A DNA stretch of 64,000 nt from Mesorhizobium hawassense (lineage in GTDB: Bacteria > Pseudomonadota > Alphaproteobacteria > Rhizobiales > Rhizobiaceae): contig NZ_QMBP01000021.1 of assembly GCF_003289945.1 (NCBI RefSeq), positions 1 through 64,000 on the forward strand, read 5' to 3'. This document shows positions 26,435 to 34,820 of the stretch, one piece after another. Both the position numbers and the translations under genes were made by a program. The notes under the pieces were generated by a model. That model had not been told where the DNA came from. It searched no databases and was given only the letters and a program-made list of their open reading frames with translations. Position 1 is the first letter of the stretch, and each line of letters opens with the position of its first letter.

Positions 26435-27295
26435 ATGGTCGAGTTGAGCCCTCTTCGCCGGCGCATGATCGAGGACATGACGATCCGCAATTTGTCGCCG
26501 GCCACCCAGCGATCCTACGTGCATGCGGTGGCGAAGTTTTCGCGCTACTTTAGCCGCTCCCCTGACCGGCTTGGCCTTGAGGACGTGCGCGCCTTCCAGG
26601 TGCATCTGGTTTCAACGGGGATTTCGTGGCCGGCGCTGAACCAGACGGTGTGCGCACTGCGGTTCTTCTACGGCGTGACGTTGGGCCATGCCGAGATCCC
26701 GGAGCGCATTGTCTACGCCCGCTTACCACGCACGCTGCCAGTGGTGTTGAGCGCCGACGAGGTGGTCAGGTTCCTGGAAGCGGTCCCGAGCCTGAAGACG
26801 CGCACGGCCCTGACCACAGCCTACGCAGCTGGCCTTCGCGCCTCGGAGACCGTCGGGCTGAAGGTCGGCGACATCGACAGCGGGCGCGGCGTCATTCGGG
26901 TCGAGCACGGCAAGGGCGGCAAGGACCGCACCGTGATGTTGTCGGCGCAGCTTCTGCGCATCCTGCGGATTTACTGGCGGCTGGCGAAGCCGCAGGACTG
27001 GCTGTTTCCCGGGCGCGGCGCCGATCGCCCTATCGATGTACAGGTATTGTATTCGGCCTGTCGCTCGGCGCGTGCGGCCGCCGGCATCGACAAGCGGGTG
27101 ACGGTCCACACGCTCAGGCACTCTTTCGCCACGCATCTTCTGGAGAACGGCACCGACATCCGTATCATCCAGGTTCTGCTCGGCCACAACAACCTGTCGA
27201 GCACGGCGCGCTACACCAGGGTCTCGAATGGCCTCATCCGGCGCACGACGAGCCCGCTCGACCGGCTGAACGTCGAGGTCGTGCCGCCGGGCTGA
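26435..27295 (+). CDS. Tyrosine recombinase associated with an IS91-type unit
   Basis: 286-aa XerC/integrase-like enzyme. The N-terminal SAM-like core-binding domain (SPATQRSYVHAVAKFSRYFS) is followed by the catalytic domain with the full set: R in AAGLRASETVGL, K in HGKGGKDRTV, HTLRHSFATHLL (HxxR), LLGHNN (H) and the nucleophile Y in ARYTRVS. Start 26435 is supported by AGGAG seven bases before; an upstream ATG at 26393 is less likely. Thirteen bases separate it from the IS91 transposase gene, and pairs of this kind are known in IS91-like elements. Confidence 0.88.
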   Translation: MVELSPLRRRMIEDMTIRNLSPATQRSYVHAVAKFSRYFSRSPDRLGLEDVRAFQVHLVSTGISWPALNQTVCALRFFYGVTLGHAEIPERIVYARLPRTLPVVLSADEVVRFLEAVPSLKTRTALTTAYAAGLRASETVGLKVGDIDSGRGVIRVEHGKGGKDRTVMLSAQLLRILRIYWRLAKPQDWLFPGRGADRPIDVQVLYSACRSARAAAGIDKRVTVHTLRHSFATHLLENGTDIRIIQVLLGHNNLSSTARYTRVSNGLIRRTTSPLDRLNVEVVPPG

Positions 27296-27308
27296 TCCGG
27301 TCCCGCCC

Positions 27309-28499
27309 ATGCCGGCGAGACTGGAGGTGGCGGATATCTTCCGCCGCTATGGCGAGGCGTATCGACAGGCCCATGACGGCCATCTCGGGCGCGTCGAGCG
27401 GCGTGTGATGAGCGCGATCGAGCTCTGCCGGACGGCCGAGCTCGGCGGCCATGTCGAGGGCTGCCGATCCTGCGGGGCGATCCGCGTGGCCTACAATTCC
27501 TGCCGCAACCGGCATTGCCCCAAGTGCCAGGGCCAAGCCTGCCGGGACTGGCTCGCCGCGCGGCAGGACGAGCTTCTGCCGGTGCCCTACTTCCACGTGG
27601 TGTTCACGCTGCCGGTCGAGGTCGCCGCGATCGCCTTTCACAACAAGACGGCGCTCTACACGATCCTGTTCAAGGCGGCGGCCGAGACGCTGCGCACGAT
27701 CGCCGCCGATCCCAGACATCTGGGCGCTGAGATCGGCCTCATCGCGGTGCTGCACAGCTGGGGCCAGGCTCTCACCTACCATCCCCATCTGCATTGCATC
27801 GTGCCGGGCGGCGGCGTCTCGCCGGACTGCACACGCTGGATCTCGTGCAGGCCGGGATTCTTTTTACCCGTGCGCGTGCTGTCGCGCCTGTTTCGCCGCC
27901 GCTTCCTGGAGGAACTGCGAGTGGCCCATGATGCGGGCCGGCTGGGCTTCTTCGGCGATCTCGCCCACCTGGCAAAGCCCGACGCCTTCGCCCGCTTGCT
28001 CGATGAAGTCCGTCGCCTCGAATGGGTCGTCTACGCCAAGCCGCCCTTCGGCGGGCCGCAACAGGTGCTGGCCTATCTCGGCCGCTACACCCATCGTGTC
28101 GCCATCGCCAACTCCCGGCTGGTCAGCATGGCCGAAGATCGCGTCGCGTTCCGCTGGCGGGATTATCGTCATGGCGCCAGGACGAAGGTCATGGCGCTCG
28201 ATGCCGATGAGTTCATCCGCCGCTTCCTCCTGCACACGCTGCCCGACGGCTTCCATCGCATCCGTCATTACGGCTTCCTCGCCAACGGTCATCGCGCCGC
28301 CAGGCTCGGCCTGTGCCACCGACTGCTGGCCAGCCAGCAGCAGAACAATCTCGAACCGAGTGCCGAAAGCGCCGCTGTCGCCGCCGAGCGCCTGGCATTG
28401 ACGCATCGCTGCCCATGCTGCGGAGGGGCGATGGTCACGCTCGCCACCTGGCGATGCGGGCAGCCGCCGCCGACCCCCTTCTGGAATGACACCTCATGA
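27309..28499 (+). CDS. IS91-family (HUH) transposase
   Basis: 396 aa. An N-terminal zinc-binding region has CRSCGAIRVAYNSCRNRHCP followed by KCQ. YHPHLHCIVPGGG supplies the HUH histidines, and AYLGRYTHRVAI carries the catalytic tyrosine. A C-terminal CPCCGG knuckle follows. The protein nicks single DNA strands and moves by rolling-circle transposition. It is in one open frame with no sign of decay. The downstream 28500-28880 region probably contains the terminal end of the element but it was not delimited. Confidence 0.9.
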   Translation: MPARLEVADIFRRYGEAYRQAHDGHLGRVERRVMSAIELCRTAELGGHVEGCRSCGAIRVAYNSCRNRHCPKCQGQACRDWLAARQDELLPVPYFHVVFTLPVEVAAIAFHNKTALYTILFKAAAETLRTIAADPRHLGAEIGLIAVLHSWGQALTYHPHLHCIVPGGGVSPDCTRWISCRPGFFLPVRVLSRLFRRRFLEELRVAHDAGRLGFFGDLAHLAKPDAFARLLDEVRRLEWVVYAKPPFGGPQQVLAYLGRYTHRVAIANSRLVSMAEDRVAFRWRDYRHGARTKVMALDADEFIRRFLLHTLPDGFHRIRHYGFLANGHRAARLGLCHRLLASQQQNNLEPSAESAAVAAERLALTHRCPCCGGAMVTLATWRCGQPPPTPFWNDTS

Positions 28500-28904
28500 T
28501 CACGCCGAGTGCGTCCACATCGTCTGGTTCGGCACCCGTCGCCATGCGCGCCGGCACCCAGACCTTTGTCCCACCGCACAAAGCCGCAAGCAGCCAGACC
28601 AGCGGCACAGGCCACTGCTACCTGTCTGACGGTTCACGCCATCACGGTTTTGCCTTCCGCCATGCTGTCCATCGCTGTGGTCGAACCGCGAACGCCGTTC
28701 ATCAGCCTGGCAAAGACAATCCCCACCGCTCCGCAGGGCTACAAATCCCATAACGCCAGTCCTGCCCGCGGCTCCGTTCAATCCGGCTTGCAATGAGGTC
28801 CGACGTCGTGCCGAGCGGCTCCGTCGTGCCCGCGGACCTCACAGAAGCCTCCAGATTCCCATTGGTTTGAGTTCATGATTCATTGCGGTTGAAAGGAAAC
28901 CGCG
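28500..28904. other. Region between IS91 and IS630 genes
   Basis: About 400 bp without a recognisable gene. It should contain the IS91 terminus and the left end of IS630. A short hairpin-like GCGGTTGAAAGGAAACCGC lies at about 28885-28903, immediately before the IS630 start codon. Confidence 0.4.
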
Positions 28905-29297
28905 ATGGGCAAGCCGCTACCGCTTGAGTTGCGTCGGCGTGTTGTTGCGTATGTGGATGAGGGACATGGGCATCGCGAGGCTGCTCGCCATTTCCGCGTT
29001 TCGCCTCGCTTTGTGAACAATCTGATCAAACTGCGCGAGCAAACTGGATCCCTTGAAGCGCGCCGGCAGGGTCATGTGGGCGGCGGCAAGCTTGAGCCGC
29101 ATGCGGAGTTTGTCCGCTCGCGGTTGGCCGAGACCGGCGAACTGACACTGGACGAGCTTTGCGTCGAACTGGAAGGGCGCGGGGTGAGCGTGCACCGCTC
29201 CAATGTCGGGCGGCTGCTCCATCGCCTGGGGCTCAGTCATAAAAAAAACTCTACAGGCCAGCGAACAGCGGCGGGCCGACGTACGCCAGGCGCGTGA
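28905..29297 (+). CDS. IS630-family transposase, first frame (DNA-binding part)
   Basis: 130-codon frame. LPLELRRRVVAYVDEGHGHR and EAARHFRVSPRFVNNLIKLR form the N-terminal helix-turn-helix, and the rest continues into the linker. At 29241-29248 a run of eight A bases occurs; here the second frame (29203-29856) takes over, and the first frame would end in unrelated residues. The pair together encodes one full transposase. GGAAA precedes the start. Confidence 0.8.
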   Translation: MGKPLPLELRRRVVAYVDEGHGHREAARHFRVSPRFVNNLIKLREQTGSLEARRQGHVGGGKLEPHAEFVRSRLAETGELTLDELCVELEGRGVSVHRSNVGRLLHRLGLSHKKNSTGQRTAAGRRTPGA

Positions 29298-29856
29298 GGT
29301 GTGGATGGGGCGGCGAAAGCGCTTCTTCAACAAGGCCTTGGCACGGCTGGTGTTCATCGATGAGACGTCGACCAATACCAAGCTGACCAAACGCACTGGC
29401 TGGGCGCCGAAGGGCGAGCGGTTCAGGACGCATGCACCCTTTGGCAAATGGCAGACACAGACCTTTATCGCCGGGCTGCGATGCCACGGTCTTGTCGCAC
29501 CGTGGATCGTCAACGCGCCGATGAATGCCGCTATCTTCGAACACTATGTCGAAACCCAACTCGCTCCCCAGCTATCGCCTGGCGACGTCGTCGTTCTCGA
29601 CAATGTCGGCTTCCACAAGGGCGAGCGTGCCGCTGAACTCGTCCGCCAAAGAGGCGCCTGGCTTCTGTTCTTGCCGCCATACTCGCCCGACCTCAACCCG
29701 ATCGAGATGGCCTACTCAAAACTCAAGGCGCTGCTGCGAAAGAAGGCGGCCAGAACCTTCGACGCACTCTGCCAAGCCCTCGGCGACATCTGCCATCTGT
29801 TTGAGCCAACCGAATGCAGAAACTTCTTCAGGGCTGCCGGATATGAGGCCGATTAA
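29203..29856 (+). CDS. IS630-family transposase, second frame (catalytic part)
   Basis: Carries the DDE domain: D in LVFIDETSTNTKLTKRTGWA, D in VVVLDNVGFHKGERA and E in PPYSPDLNPIEMAYSKLKAL. From the A8 run onward it is uninterrupted to the stop. Joining to the first frame needs a net change of one base in the A8 run, which can arise by transcriptional slippage or ribosomal frameshifting, both known for IS630-like elements. An ordinary loss-of-function mutation cannot be ruled out. Confidence 0.8.
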   Translation: MSGGCSIAWGSVIKKTLQASEQRRADVRQAREVWMGRRKRFFNKALARLVFIDETSTNTKLTKRTGWAPKGERFRTHAPFGKWQTQTFIAGLRCHGLVAPWIVNAPMNAAIFEHYVETQLAPQLSPGDVVVLDNVGFHKGERAAELVRQRGAWLLFLPPYSPDLNPIEMAYSKLKALLRKKAARTFDALCQALGDICHLFEPTECRNFFRAAGYEAD

Positions 29857-29872
29857 CCGCGACACGCTTTAG
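29851..29872 (+). repeat. IS630 right-end sequence, shared with two other places
   Basis: The end reads GATTAACCGCGACACGC and then TTTAG. Its reverse complement recurs with few changes at 63959-63980 (CTAAAGCGCGTCGCGATTAA) and, more partially, at 26295-26309. The copies probably mark IS630-type ends or solo remnants. Confidence 0.55.
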
Positions 29873-29892
29873 AGAAACGATGCGGCGCTCTC

Positions 29893-30963
29893 CTAGTGGC
29901 AGTTAGGCCTTCTTTCGTTACTTAGCCTCCGATCGATTTGCCGGGTTCTTTTTTCCGACCGGTCCGACCGCACTATCTCTCGTTGGTAAACTGGTAATCG
30001 TGATTGATGCGGCGCGCATCCGTAAGCGTTGCGATACGCTTTTGAGAAATGCGATGCAGAGACAAAGCCGCAAGCCATCGCGATTTCGACGACTGGCAGG
30101 CGCGAGCTGATGAGCAGCAGGTGCGCACGTTCCAGACGAAGATCCAAATAGTAGCGGCTCGGAGAACATCCCAATTCCCGCCTAAACAGCCGCTCGATTT
30201 GACGGCGGGAAAGGCCGGCTAGTCCCACAAGCTCGTCCAATAGCAGTGGCTCCGTGAGGTTTGCCTCCATCTTGTCGATTATCTTGATAACTGCTTGATG
30301 GTTTAGTCGCACTCGAGAATGGAGAGGCAAACGTTGGCGGTCACCCGCAGAACGGGTCCTATGCGCGATGGCCTTTTCGCAAATGCGATTGACGACTATC
30401 GTCCCATGGTCGTGGTCAATCAAATCTAGAAACATGTCAAAGGGAGCATCTCCCCCGGCGCAGGTATACAGGTCCCCATCCCGCTCGAAGGCGGTTTGAG
30501 TGGCACTTACGCCGAGAAAACGCTCCGAAAATATAGGAAATTGTTCCCAGTGAATCGCGCAACGCCGCCCTTCTGCAAGTCCGGCTCGAGCGAGCACAAT
30601 CGTGCCGCTACTTATCCCTACAAGGCTGCTGCGGCGATTGCGACACTCTCGTAACCAGGCGTCAAGCTGTTTGTGTGGGCGAGGAGCATTCTGACCTCCG
30701 ACGACAACGACGGCCGGGGCCGAGATTAATCGACGACTCTTTTCACGTTCGAAGGACAACGACGATCCGGTGCACGCCAACAACCCGCAACTTGAGGCCA
30801 CGGGCTCCCCGTCGTCTGAAATGACCTGCCACCTATACACGTCCCGCCCCAACACTTCGTTGGCGAGTCTCAACGCTTCTACTGCCGACGAGAAGGCCTG
30901 GAGCGAAAAGTCCGGCAGGAGGTAAAAGCAAAAATTTCGGCATGTGGACTGTGAGTCTAGCAT
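29893..30963 (-). CDS. GlxA-family AraC-type regulator (DJ-1/PfpI domain plus HTH)
   Basis: 356 aa. Residues about 10-180 form the DJ-1/PfpI (class I amidotransferase-like) domain: CFYLLPDFSLQAFSSAVEAL, APAVVVVGGQNAPRPHKQLD and VGISSGTIVLARAGLAEGRR. The usual nucleophile position is serine here (GISSG), which fits a ligand-sensing role with no enzyme activity. Residues about 225-325 have the AraC HTH pair (LLDELVGLAGLSRRQIERLF and RLPVVEIAMACGFVSASHFS). Such proteins often control catabolism of quaternary amines or related N-compounds, e.g. GbdR and CdhR. The GcvT-type oxidoreductase in this window would be a logical target, but nothing shows this. A fragment of a near-identical gene is at 24538. 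Confidence 0.83.
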   Translation of the reverse strand: MLDSQSTCRNFCFYLLPDFSLQAFSSAVEALRLANEVLGRDVYRWQVISDDGEPVASSCGLLACTGSSLSFEREKSRRLISAPAVVVVGGQNAPRPHKQLDAWLRECRNRRSSLVGISSGTIVLARAGLAEGRRCAIHWEQFPIFSERFLGVSATQTAFERDGDLYTCAGGDAPFDMFLDLIDHDHGTIVVNRICEKAIAHRTRSAGDRQRLPLHSRVRLNHQAVIKIIDKMEANLTEPLLLDELVGLAGLSRRQIERLFRRELGCSPSRYYLDLRLERAHLLLISSRLPVVEIAMACGFVSASHFSKAYRNAYGCAPHQSRLPVYQREIVRSDRSEKRTRQIDRRLSNERRPNCH

Positions 30964-31265
30964 CCCCGGGTTCCCTTTCTCCTAGCCTGGTCTGTCGTGC
31001 TTCCCGCGGCATCATGCGAACTGCGCGACTACTCCTTCGTTGGGGACCAGGGCAGCATGCAAAATGGCTATCGAACCTGTTCGACAGCATTCTGGCGAAA
31101 AAGCCGTGCTAGCTGCGTCGAAAGCTCGATCGCGCCGGATTCCAGAGCGGGCTAAGCTCCGCTCTTGGGCGCTTTTTTCGGCGCCGGCCCACCGCGCCTC
31201 GCCACCGGGTGATCGCTCGATAGAGCGGTGTGTAATGACACCCTCAAGCCCGGCTGCCGTTCGCC
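30964..31265. terminator. Intergenic region with a terminator-like hairpin
   Basis: AGAGCGG (31144-31150) and CCGCTCT (31159-31165) form a 7-bp stem, with six T bases at 31173-31178 on the plus strand. That orientation would stop rightward transcription, although no plus-strand gene precedes it; the flanking genes run leftward. It may be a relic. The rest of the 300 bp shows nothing else. Confidence 0.35.
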
Positions 31266-32669
31266 TCAGATGTAAAGCCCATCTCGCGTGAGCTCATCCA
31301 TAACGAGGCGCACTGCACTTTCTGCGATGCCAACGATTTCTTCGACCTCAGCCTTGGTTGTCACCAAGGGAGGAGCGAAGCCCAGAATGTCACCATGCGG
31401 CATGGCGCGAGCGATAAGCCCGCGTTCACGCGCTGCCTTGGAAATTCGTGCACCTACCTTGAGCGTGGGATCAAAACGCCTCTTTTTGTCGCGATCGGTC
31501 ACGAACTCGATTGCGCCCATGAGGCCGACGCCGCGCACTTCGCCGACGATAGGCAACTGCGCGAATTTTTCCTTCAGCAGCGCTTGGAAAAATGCACCGA
31601 CCTCGCGAGCGTTCCCCGGAAGGTCTTCTTTCTCGACGATGTCCAGTACCGCGTTGGCCGCGGCAGCCCCGATCGGATGACCTGAATAGGTGTAACCGTG
31701 CGAGAATGCGCCGACCCTGTCCGCCTCGTCCTCCAGGACCTTGTAGATCTTTTCACCGACGAGTGCCGCGGAAAGGGGGAAATAGGCCGACGTAAGACCC
31801 TTTGCGATCGTGACGAGGTCTGGTTCTATAGCGTAGCGATGCGAGCCGAACATGGAGCCAGTCCGACCAAAGCCGGTGATGACTTCATCTGCAATGAGCA
31901 GCACATCGTGTTTTTTGAGCACGGCTTGGACTGCTTCCCAATAGCCTTCCGGCGGAGGCGTGATGCCGCCAGTGCCGAGCACCGGCTCGCCGATGAAGGC
32001 GCCAACATTGTCCGGGCCTAGGCGTTCGATCAGCTGATCAAGTTCCTCGGCGCGCCGCGCTGAAAATTCGCGTTCGCACTCGCCAGGGTTGGCGCCCCAG
32101 TAGTGATGTGGAACACCGGTGTGAACGATCTGCGAGAGCGGCAGGTCCATATGGTCGTGATAGAAGCTCATGCCCGTCATTGAGCCGGACACGACGCTGC
32201 ACCCGTGATAGCCGCGTTCACGCGAGATGATCTTTTTCTTGTTCGGCTTGCCCCGTAGATTGTTGTAGTACCAAACAAGCTTGGCCTGGGTCTCGTTCGC
32301 ATCCGAGCCGGACATGCCATAGAAGACCTTGCTCATCTTGCCCGGCGCCATCTTTACGAGGCGATCGGAAAGGATTGCGAGCTCGTCCGTTGTGTGGGCA
32401 GCGTAGGAATGGTAGTAGGCCAGACGGAAAGCCTGGCGGGAAATCGCCTCAGCGACTTCGGTGCGGCCATACCCGACGTTGACGCAATAAAGGCCGGCGA
32501 ATCCGTCGATTAGTCGGTTGCCATGCGCATCTTGGATGCGAATGCCTTCACCCGTCTCGATGATGGTCGGATCACCAAGCTTGCCGGTGGCAAAATCCTT
32601 CAGTTGCGTGAAAGGATGCAGGACAGCGTTTCTATCCTTCTGGCTGATATCCTTGATGTCGATAGTCAT
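31266..32669 (-). CDS. doeD: Class III aminotransferase, DoeD-like
   Basis: 467 aa, PLP-dependent omega-amino-acid aminotransferase. The PLP lysine is in VTIAKGLTSAYFPLSAALVG, the preceding aspartate in LLIADEVITGFGRTG, and FYGMSGSDANETQAKLVWYY is the phosphate-cup region. Length and blocks fit L-2,4-diaminobutyrate transaminase DoeD (469 aa in Halomonas), as well as broader putrescine/beta-alanine:pyruvate transaminases. It ends a two-gene leftward operon; the DoeC-like dehydrogenase gene lies 12 bp upstream. DoeD makes aspartate semialdehyde from diaminobutyrate, which DoeC oxidises to aspartate. The pairing supports this assignment, but other omega-amino acids are possible. Confidence 0.7.
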   Translation of the reverse strand: MTIDIKDISQKDRNAVLHPFTQLKDFATGKLGDPTIIETGEGIRIQDAHGNRLIDGFAGLYCVNVGYGRTEVAEAISRQAFRLAYYHSYAAHTTDELAILSDRLVKMAPGKMSKVFYGMSGSDANETQAKLVWYYNNLRGKPNKKKIISRERGYHGCSVVSGSMTGMSFYHDHMDLPLSQIVHTGVPHHYWGANPGECEREFSARRAEELDQLIERLGPDNVGAFIGEPVLGTGGITPPPEGYWEAVQAVLKKHDVLLIADEVITGFGRTGSMFGSHRYAIEPDLVTIAKGLTSAYFPLSAALVGEKIYKVLEDEADRVGAFSHGYTYSGHPIGAAAANAVLDIVEKEDLPGNAREVGAFFQALLKEKFAQLPIVGEVRGVGLMGAIEFVTDRDKKRRFDPTLKVGARISKAARERGLIARAMPHGDILGFAPPLVTTKAEVEEIVGIAESAVRLVMDELTRDGLYI

Positions 32670-32681
32670 ACGGCTTTCCTT

Positions 32682-34172
32682 TTAGTCTGCGATGTTACTG
32701 ATGCACACGTATTTGGGTTCGAGATATTCGGTGAGACCATGTCTTGAGCCCTCGCGGCCGAGGCCAGATTGCTTCCACCCGCCGAACGGTATGGGAGCGC
32801 CGGTGAATTTCGGGGTGTTGACCGCGACCATGCCGTACTCCAACTGATCGGTCACCCGCATGGCGCGGTTCAGATCTCTTGTGTAAACGTAAGCCGCAAG
32901 GCCCATTTCCGAATTGTTGGCTCGCGCAACCACTTCCGCCTCTCTATCGAACGGAAGGATTGCAGCCACCGGCCCAAAGGTCTCTTCCTTGGCGATCAGC
33001 ATGCCGTCCGTGACGTCGGCGAGAACAGTCGGGGTCACGAAATTTCCCCCGAGAGGACTGTCCTGTCCACCAACAACGATGCGGGCTCCGGCACAAAGAG
33101 CTTCAGAAATCTGTCGCCTGCACTTTTCGACGACGGATGGTTTAGTCATTGGGCCAATGTCGACCCCGGGTTCGAATCCGTTCCCGACTTTCAGTTTGCT
33201 GGTGGCCTTCGCGAATTCGTGCACAAAGCGCTGATAACTTCCCCCCTGGACATAGATCCTGTTGGCTGCCAGGCAGTCCTGACCGGACGTGGCGAATTTG
33301 GCTGCCATGCATCCAGCTACGGCAGTCTCCAACGGGGCGTCATCGAAAACGATAAAAGGAGCATTGCCGCCGAGCTCAAGTGAAGCCTTCCTCAGGGTTT
33401 TTGCCGACTGCTCGAGCAAGATCCGACCGATCTCGGTCGAGCCAGTGAAGGAGAATGCCCGCACATCGCTGTGATCCAATAGCCGTTTTGCGAGCGGGGC
33501 AGCCTCTCCCGTGATCACTTGAAACACACCGGCGGGAACTCCCGCGTCCTCGGCAAGACGAGCAAGCGCCAGAGCTGACAAGGGCGTTTCCGGGGCCGGC
33601 TTGACAATCATGGTGCAGCCGGCAGCCAGCGCGGCTCCTGCTTTTCTGGTGATCATCGCCGACGGAAAGTTCCAAGGGGTGATAGCGACCGTCACTCCGA
33701 CCGGCTGCATCTGCACAGAGAGTCGGCTTCTCGCAAGATGGCTCGGGATGGTCTCACCATATGCCCGCTCACCCTCCGCTGCAAACCAGTCAAGAAAACT
33801 AGCGGCGTATGAAATCTCACTGCGCGCCTCGGTCAATGGCTTACCTTGCTCGGCAGTCATGATAGCGGCAAGGTCTTCCGCATTCTCGCGCATACCTGCG
33901 GCCCATTTCCGCAGGTGCGCGCCGCGTTCCGAAGGAAGAACATCGCGCCATCGTTGAAATGCGGTGATCGCGAAGCTGACTGCAGTATCTACATCGGATC
34001 TCTCACAGGCTGCCACCTGGGCCAGTTTCTCGCCAGTAGCCGGGTCCACGACCGAGATTGTTTCAACCTTTGATAGCCAAGCGCCATTCACGTAGGCGCA
34101 TTTTTGCAGAAGGTCCTGCCGTTTGAGCCTCATTAATGCTGGGGTCGCGGAACCTTTCATGTGTAACTCCAT
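32682..34172 (-). CDS. doeC: Succinate/aspartate-semialdehyde dehydrogenase, DoeC-like
   Basis: 496-aa aldehyde dehydrogenase. ITPWNFPSAMITRKAGAALA and CTMIVKPAPETPLSALALAR are cofactor segments; LELGGNAPFIVFDDAPLETA has the glutamate base and FATSGQDCLAANRIYVQGG the catalytic cysteine. Overall this is the GabD-type subgroup. With the DoeD-like transaminase 12 bp downstream, a semialdehyde substrate is likely; aspartate semialdehyde in ectoine catabolism is one option, succinate semialdehyde another. The start shown may be long: MKGSATPALMRLKRQDLLQK is 12 nt further in and also usable. Confidence 0.75.
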   Translation of the reverse strand: MELHMKGSATPALMRLKRQDLLQKCAYVNGAWLSKVETISVVDPATGEKLAQVAACERSDVDTAVSFAITAFQRWRDVLPSERGAHLRKWAAGMRENAEDLAAIMTAEQGKPLTEARSEISYAASFLDWFAAEGERAYGETIPSHLARSRLSVQMQPVGVTVAITPWNFPSAMITRKAGAALAAGCTMIVKPAPETPLSALALARLAEDAGVPAGVFQVITGEAAPLAKRLLDHSDVRAFSFTGSTEIGRILLEQSAKTLRKASLELGGNAPFIVFDDAPLETAVAGCMAAKFATSGQDCLAANRIYVQGGSYQRFVHEFAKATSKLKVGNGFEPGVDIGPMTKPSVVEKCRRQISEALCAGARIVVGGQDSPLGGNFVTPTVLADVTDGMLIAKEETFGPVAAILPFDREAEVVARANNSEMGLAAYVYTRDLNRAMRVTDQLEYGMVAVNTPKFTGAPIPFGGWKQSGLGREGSRHGLTEYLEPKYVCISNIAD

Positions 34173-34218
34173 ATCGGCTGCTCGTCTTCATCAAACTAGC
34201 CCCACGACTGCGATGATT

Positions 34219-34240
34219 GGCAGCGCTGTGTAGCGCTGCC
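34219..34240. promoter_or_regulatory. Perfect 9-bp inverted repeat upstream of the doeC-like gene
   Basis: Arms GGCAGCGCT and AGCGCTGCC with a 4-base spacer GTGT, 47 bp upstream of the DoeC-like start on the minus strand. No T-run follows on either strand, so an operator is a better guess than a terminator. It is not the CGCMGATTTMCTGCG-type dyad. Confidence 0.45.
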
Positions 34241-34689
34241 AGGACGTTCTCCTGCGAATAATGAGGTTCTGCTGAGTTTTTCGCCGTCTGCTCTCCCCGC
34301 TTGCTTTTATGGACCATCAAAGGAGGTGGCATTCGTACCAGTCTACGCATGGGCGACGACAGCGACGCGTCAAGTCTCGAGCGCGGCGTAGCTGGTAAGT
34401 CCGCTGTGGCCAGGTGTGCCGGACACGTATATTCCGCAGTATGCACGGCACAGTTGTCGTGGCGCTTCGATCATCCAAGAGTGCATCACTCAAAGAACGA
34501 TCCGGGCGACCCGGTGAGTGAACTTCATGCGAGAGGTCGCTCTGAGCGATCGTCGCGATGGATCTGGAAATTTGAGGTGCCAAACCTACGCTCGCACCTC
34601 CTCCCTTGCCGTCGGCACAAGAAGAGCCGCGGTCGCGGCGCCAAAGTCTATCACAACGGGAAGCGAAACTGCGCGCAAAGCGCCAAAAA

Positions 34690-34704
34690 CGCAGGTTTTC
34701 TGCG
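34690..34704 (+). promoter_or_regulatory. Perfect copy of the repeated dyad upstream of the doeA-like gene
   Basis: CGCAGGTTTTCTGCG has two exact CGCAG/CTGCG half-sites with 5-base spacer, the most symmetric copy in the window. It lies 116 bp before the ATG at 34821, like the copies before the binding-protein genes. The 34330-34689 stretch before it holds no recognisable gene. Confidence 0.55.
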
Positions 34705-34820
34705 GCTGGCCCGCGGGGTCCGCGCCAAGTAGTCCTGGGATGCATGCTATGTTGTTTCGATTAGTACGAATGGCATTAGCAGAATGCTTGGCCGATCTAG
34801 GTGCAGAGGACGACTACGAA

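Noticed and set aside
27451..28401. 316-codon open frame on the same strand inside the IS91 transposase
   Set aside because: Shadow frame, rich in Ser, Arg and Ala, caused by high third-position GC of the real gene.
31144..31178. Terminator for the doeD/doeC-like operon
   Set aside because: The T-run is on the wrong side for leftward transcription; kept only as a terminator-like hairpin.
34518..34820. Upstream extension of the second M24 protein
   Set aside because: The open frame covers the dyad and unrelated sequence; similarity to DoeA starts at 34821.
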